This document shows, one piece after another, positions 60,960 to 64,000 of a stretch of 64,000 nt of DNA. The stretch's first letter is position 1. Each line of letters begins with the position of its first letter. The notes below the pieces were generated by a model that worked only from the letters and a program-made list of their open reading frames with translations, was not told the origin of the DNA and ran no database searches. Position numbers and translations under genes: made by a program. Source of the stretch: Novosphingobium profundi (GTDB lineage: Bacteria > Pseudomonadota > Alphaproteobacteria > Sphingomonadales > Sphingomonadaceae); contig NZ_JABWCU010000017.1 of NCBI RefSeq assembly GCF_018491765.1, forward strand, positions 1 through 64,000, given 5' to 3'.

Positions 60960-63617
60960 ATGCTCAAGCATTGCAGCGGCGCGTCGATCGGCGCGCTGGC
61001 AATCGCTATTGTCTCGCCGGCCATGGCCCAGCAGGCACCGGCCCAACCGCAAACCCAAACCCAGCGCCAGGGCGGCGTCAGCGAGATCGTCGTCACCGCC
61101 ACCCGGCGCACCGAGAACCTCCAGGACGTGCCCGTCTCAGTCAACGCGCTGGACTCGCGCGAGCTCGACCGGCTCAACGTCAACACCTTCGACGACTATT
61201 TGAAACAGCTGCCCAACGTCACCGCTGGCGGCGGCGGCCCGGGCCAGAACACGATCTACATCCGCGGCCTTGCCTCGACGACGCCCAACCTCACGGTTGC
61301 GGGCGTCTCGGGCCTTGCCCCCAACGTCTCGATGTACCTCGACGAGCAGCCGCTGGCACAGCCGGGTCGCAATCTCGACGTCTACGCCGCCGACCTCCAG
61401 CGCATCGAGGTCCTCTCGGGTCCGCAGGGCACGCTGTTCGGCGCCAGCTCGCAAGCGGGCGTAGTGCGCATGATCACCAACAAGCCCGACCTTTCGGGCT
61501 TCGACGCCTCGGCCAAGGCGGGTGCGGCGTTCACCAAGAAGGGTGATCCCAGCTACAACGGCGAGTTCATGATCAACCTGCCGGTCAGCTCGAACTTCGG
61601 CCTGCGCGCCGTGGTCTACGTTGACGACCAGGGCGGCTACATCGACAACGTGCACGGCTCGGTCACCGCGCAGGACAGCGCGCGCTTCCGTTCGGCGGGC
61701 ACGGTGCGCCAGAACGGCACCGTCGTCAGCGCCGACCGCGCGGGCTTCCAGGCCGGGCAGGACCTGTCGGGCGTCAACTTCATGGCCGCCGACAACCAGG
61801 CCCTGGTACAGGACGATTTCAACGGCACGACCTACAAGGGCTTCCGCCTGAGCGCGCTGTGGGAAGTGACCCCGGACTGGACGATCAACCTCTCGCACAC
61901 CCGCCAGAACGTCGATTCCGACGGCGTGTTCTACGCCGACCCGGAGCTGGGCCTCGAGGATCCCTCGATCCAGCGCTACTCGCCCGACCGGCTCGAGGAC
62001 GACTTCTCGAACACCGCCTGGACCGTCGAAGGGCGCCTGGGCATGCTCGATGTGGTCTACAACGGCGCCTACACCGACCGCGTGACCGACCAGACGGTGG
62101 ACTACACCGACTACCTCTATGTCGGCCAGTACCTGCCCTACTACATCTGCGACGGCTCGGTGTCCTACCCCGGTTCGGCCGCGCCCTCGGGCACCTGCCA
62201 GGCGCCCAACCTCTACGTGCGCACGCATAGCCGCACCAAGGAGATCACCCAGGAGCTGCGCCTCTCGACGCCGAGCGAGAACCGCCTGCGCGCCACGGGC
62301 GGCGCGTTCTGGTCGAAGACGGTGCTCAAGGAACGGGGCGACTTCATGTACCCGGGCAGCCAGTACGTCGACCTGTGGGGCCAGACCGGCTTCCCGGCCA
62401 ATGGCAACTTCCCCGGCGCCTGGTCGAGCACCGACGAGGCCATGCCTGCGGGCGGCATCTTCCGCAACGACGTGAAGCGCACCGACGAGCAGTTCGGTCT
62501 CTTCGGCCAGGTCGACTACGACGTCGTGCCCGACCTGCTCTCGGCCAGCTTCGGCATGCGCTATTACGATGTCTCGGTGGACCTCACCGGCACCGCCAAC
62601 AGCTCGTTCTGCAACGCGGGCGGCACCGACGTGAACGCGTTTGGAACCAACCTCAGCGACCTCTACGACGGCGATGGCGAATATACGTTCGTGGGCACCT
62701 GCGGCGATGCGCTGGGCACGACCTTCACCAAGGGCCAGTCGGTCGAGGACATCATGGGTGCCGGACTCACCGAGGCGCAAGCAACGCAAGTGTTCAACGC
62801 GCTGTCTGCGCCCGACAAGGCACGTGACAAGGGCGTGATCTTCAAGGGTACGGTCTCGCTGACCCCGGCCGACGGGGTCATGTTCTACGCCACTTACTCC
62901 GAGGGCTTCCGTCCGGGTCTGCTCAACCGCCCGGGCGGCGCGACCAGCTCGTCGGGCTACACGGTGCCCTTCGCGCTCCAGTCGGACACGGTGAAGAACT
63001 ACGAGATCGGCTGGAAGACCGAGCTGTTCGAGCGCCAGCTGCGCTTCAACGCGAGCGCCTTCTACCTCGACATCCAGAACCTGCAGACCACGATCTTCGA
63101 TCCGAGCATCACCAACCTGACCTTCTCGGACAACGCGGCCGATGCGCGCAGCTACGGCATCGAAGGCGACTTCACCTTCGCGCCCTACGCGGTGCCGGGT
63201 CTCACGCTGGCAGGCGCGTTCTCGTTCCTCGATTCCAAGGTGACCAAGGTCCTTACCCCCACCGACACGGTGAAGAAGGGCTCCTCGCTCGCCTACGCGC
63301 CCCCGTTCCAGGGTAACCTTCGGGCGCGCTACGAGTGGGATCTTGCCGATGGCATCGTCGCCCACGTGATGCCGCAGGTGACGCATTCGGCGCACAAGTA
63401 CACCGACATCGTCACGATCAACCGGCTGCGCCTTGAAGGTTACACCACGGTCAGCCTCGCGGCGGGGATCGAGAAGGACAACTGGAACGTCGAGATCTAC
63501 GGCGAGAACCTGACCGACAAGCGCGCGCAGGTTTCCGGCAACTTCTACTTCGACCGCGCCCGCGTGGTCATCAACCGCCCGCTCACCGTGGGCGTGCGGA
63601 TGGGCTGGCACTACTGA
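60960..63617 (+). CDS. TonB-dependent outer-membrane receptor 3
   Basis: 885 residues from the ATG at 60960, preceded by AGGGGA; a frame from 60873 adds an unlikely leader. The signal peptide ends near AIVSPAMAQQ, then a Q-rich linker, SEIVVTATRRTENLQDVPVS as TonB-box/plug start, and RIEVLSGPQGTLFGASSQAG. The barrel ends VINRPLTVGVRMGWHY. It belongs to the large sphingomonad receptor group without siderophore features. The downstream TPR protein and the divergent BCCT carrier may be partners. Ligand unknown. Confidence 0.92.
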   Translation: MLKHCSGASIGALAIAIVSPAMAQQAPAQPQTQTQRQGGVSEIVVTATRRTENLQDVPVSVNALDSRELDRLNVNTFDDYLKQLPNVTAGGGGPGQNTIYIRGLASTTPNLTVAGVSGLAPNVSMYLDEQPLAQPGRNLDVYAADLQRIEVLSGPQGTLFGASSQAGVVRMITNKPDLSGFDASAKAGAAFTKKGDPSYNGEFMINLPVSSNFGLRAVVYVDDQGGYIDNVHGSVTAQDSARFRSAGTVRQNGTVVSADRAGFQAGQDLSGVNFMAADNQALVQDDFNGTTYKGFRLSALWEVTPDWTINLSHTRQNVDSDGVFYADPELGLEDPSIQRYSPDRLEDDFSNTAWTVEGRLGMLDVVYNGAYTDRVTDQTVDYTDYLYVGQYLPYYICDGSVSYPGSAAPSGTCQAPNLYVRTHSRTKEITQELRLSTPSENRLRATGGAFWSKTVLKERGDFMYPGSQYVDLWGQTGFPANGNFPGAWSSTDEAMPAGGIFRNDVKRTDEQFGLFGQVDYDVVPDLLSASFGMRYYDVSVDLTGTANSSFCNAGGTDVNAFGTNLSDLYDGDGEYTFVGTCGDALGTTFTKGQSVEDIMGAGLTEAQATQVFNALSAPDKARDKGVIFKGTVSLTPADGVMFYATYSEGFRPGLLNRPGGATSSSGYTVPFALQSDTVKNYEIGWKTELFERQLRFNASAFYLDIQNLQTTIFDPSITNLTFSDNAADARSYGIEGDFTFAPYAVPGLTLAGAFSFLDSKVTKVLTPTDTVKKGSSLAYAPPFQGNLRARYEWDLADGIVAHVMPQVTHSAHKYTDIVTINRLRLEGYTTVSLAAGIEKDNWNVEIYGENLTDKRAQVSGNFYFDRARVVINRPLTVGVRMGWHY

Positions 63618-63647
63618 GGCCCATCGCGCCAGCGCGGCAGGTCATGG

Positions 63648-63678
63648 CGGCAGGCAGGGGCTGGGCCCTTGCCTGCCG
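63648..63678. other. Hairpin between TonB receptor 3 and TPR gene
   Basis: Arms cggcaggcagggg and cccttgcctgccg pair with one mismatch around a five-base loop, 31 bases after the receptor stop. No T-tract follows, so it may act as an attenuator or mRNA stabiliser rather than a terminator. Confidence 0.4.
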
Positions 63679-63705
63679 CTTCGCCGTGCGCAAGGAGAAC
63701 CCGTC

Positions 63706-64000
63706 ATGAGCGATGCACGCACCTTGCCCGGCGAAGATCCCGCCGCCCGCCTTGCAGCCCACCTCGCGCAAGGCCAGAAGGCCCTCCAGGCCGGCCGCTT
63801 CGAGGATGGGCTGGCCGAGGCCCGCACGGCGCTGGAAGGCACGCCCGACAGTGCCGATGCGCTCTATCTCGCCGCCGTCGCCTGCCGTTACCTCGCGCGG
63901 TTCGAGGATGCGAACGGCTTTCTCGAACGCCTGCTCGCCGTCAGCCCCGAGTACGGGCGCGCCTGGCAGGAGCACGGCCATCTGGCCCGCTCCCAAGGCA
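63706..64000 (+). CDS. TPR-repeat protein, N-terminal part (cut by window edge)
   Basis: 98 residues are visible, starting at ATG 63706 after AAGGAG. Two helical repeats, LAQGQKALQAGRFEDGLAEA and ALYLAAVACRYLARFEDANG, have TPR spacing. In sphingomonads, TPR proteins placed after a TonB receptor often continue into a sulfotransferase or hydroxylase domain, but that part is outside the window. Probably co-transcribed with the receptor. Confidence 0.75.
   Translation, partial: MSDARTLPGEDPAARLAAHLAQGQKALQAGRFEDGLAEARTALEGTPDSADALYLAAVACRYLARFEDANGFLERLLAVSPEYGRAWQEHGHLARSQG

Noticed and set aside
61137..63611. Long minus-strand open frame opposite TonB receptor 3
   Set aside because: Shadow of a GC-rich gene; no signal, motif or RBS.

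Overview
The window comes from a GC-rich alphaproteobacterium, most likely a sphingomonad of the Novosphingobium type. The evidence is three TonB-dependent receptors carrying E-I-[IV]-V-T-[AG] TonB-box-like motifs, a ManD protein very like the enzyme known from Novosphingobium aromaticivorans, abundant catabolic short-chain dehydrogenases, and many GTG and TTG starts. No rRNA, tRNA or CRISPR array is visible. Taxonomy and substrate are inferred from the sequence alone.

Region 1 (1-439) is an edge of IS5-family debris: the 5' end of one transposase and the 3' end of another in head-to-tail arrangement, with facing inverted-repeat ends between them.

Region 2 (440-34260) is a dense catabolic island of about 30 genes. 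It encodes an outer-membrane receptor, two MFS importers, an exported FAD oxidoreductase with a c-type cytochrome, a flavin monooxygenase, an extradiol-type and a VOC-type protein, a cupin, FAH, acetoacetate-decarboxylase-like and two amidohydrolase-like enzymes, an aldehyde dehydrogenase, two SDRs, a HisD/HpsN-like dehydrogenase, four dimeric alpha/beta-barrel (EthD-like) proteins, a CoA transferase and a PcaF-type thiolase. The set looks like import, oxidation, ring cleavage, decarboxylation and funnelling through a beta-ketoadipate-like CoA ester to acetyl-CoA and succinyl-CoA. I cannot assign it to a described pathway. Nearly every transcription unit here is preceded by the same 18-bp palindrome, ATTCYC-N6-RGGAAT. 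I found ten copies, one lying between a divergent TetR-type regulator and its neighbour, so the island appears to be one regulon. It also contains two secreted beta-helix paralogues, a MaoC-like double hot-dog protein with a signal peptide, and a Tat-exported alpha/beta hydrolase that lacks its nucleophilic serine.

Region 3 (34835-42124) is sensory: a soluble multi-PAS chemoreceptor, a triple-CheW protein, an OprB-type sugar porin and a membrane chemoreceptor, all on the minus strand.

Region 4 (42325-52839) is a glucuronoxylan/hexuronate utilisation locus: GH115 alpha-glucuronidase, TonB receptor, ManD mannonate dehydratase, GntR/FCD regulator, GH2 glycosidase, and the internally deleted remains of a hexuronate MFS transporter.

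Region 5 (52840-64000) holds a frameshifted IS5-family transposase scrap, an XRE regulator divergent from an NAD-dependent epimerase-like protein, a small exported cupin-like protein, a coupled pair of DUF4139 proteins, a BCCT transporter divergent from a third TonB receptor, and the start of a TPR protein cut by the window end.
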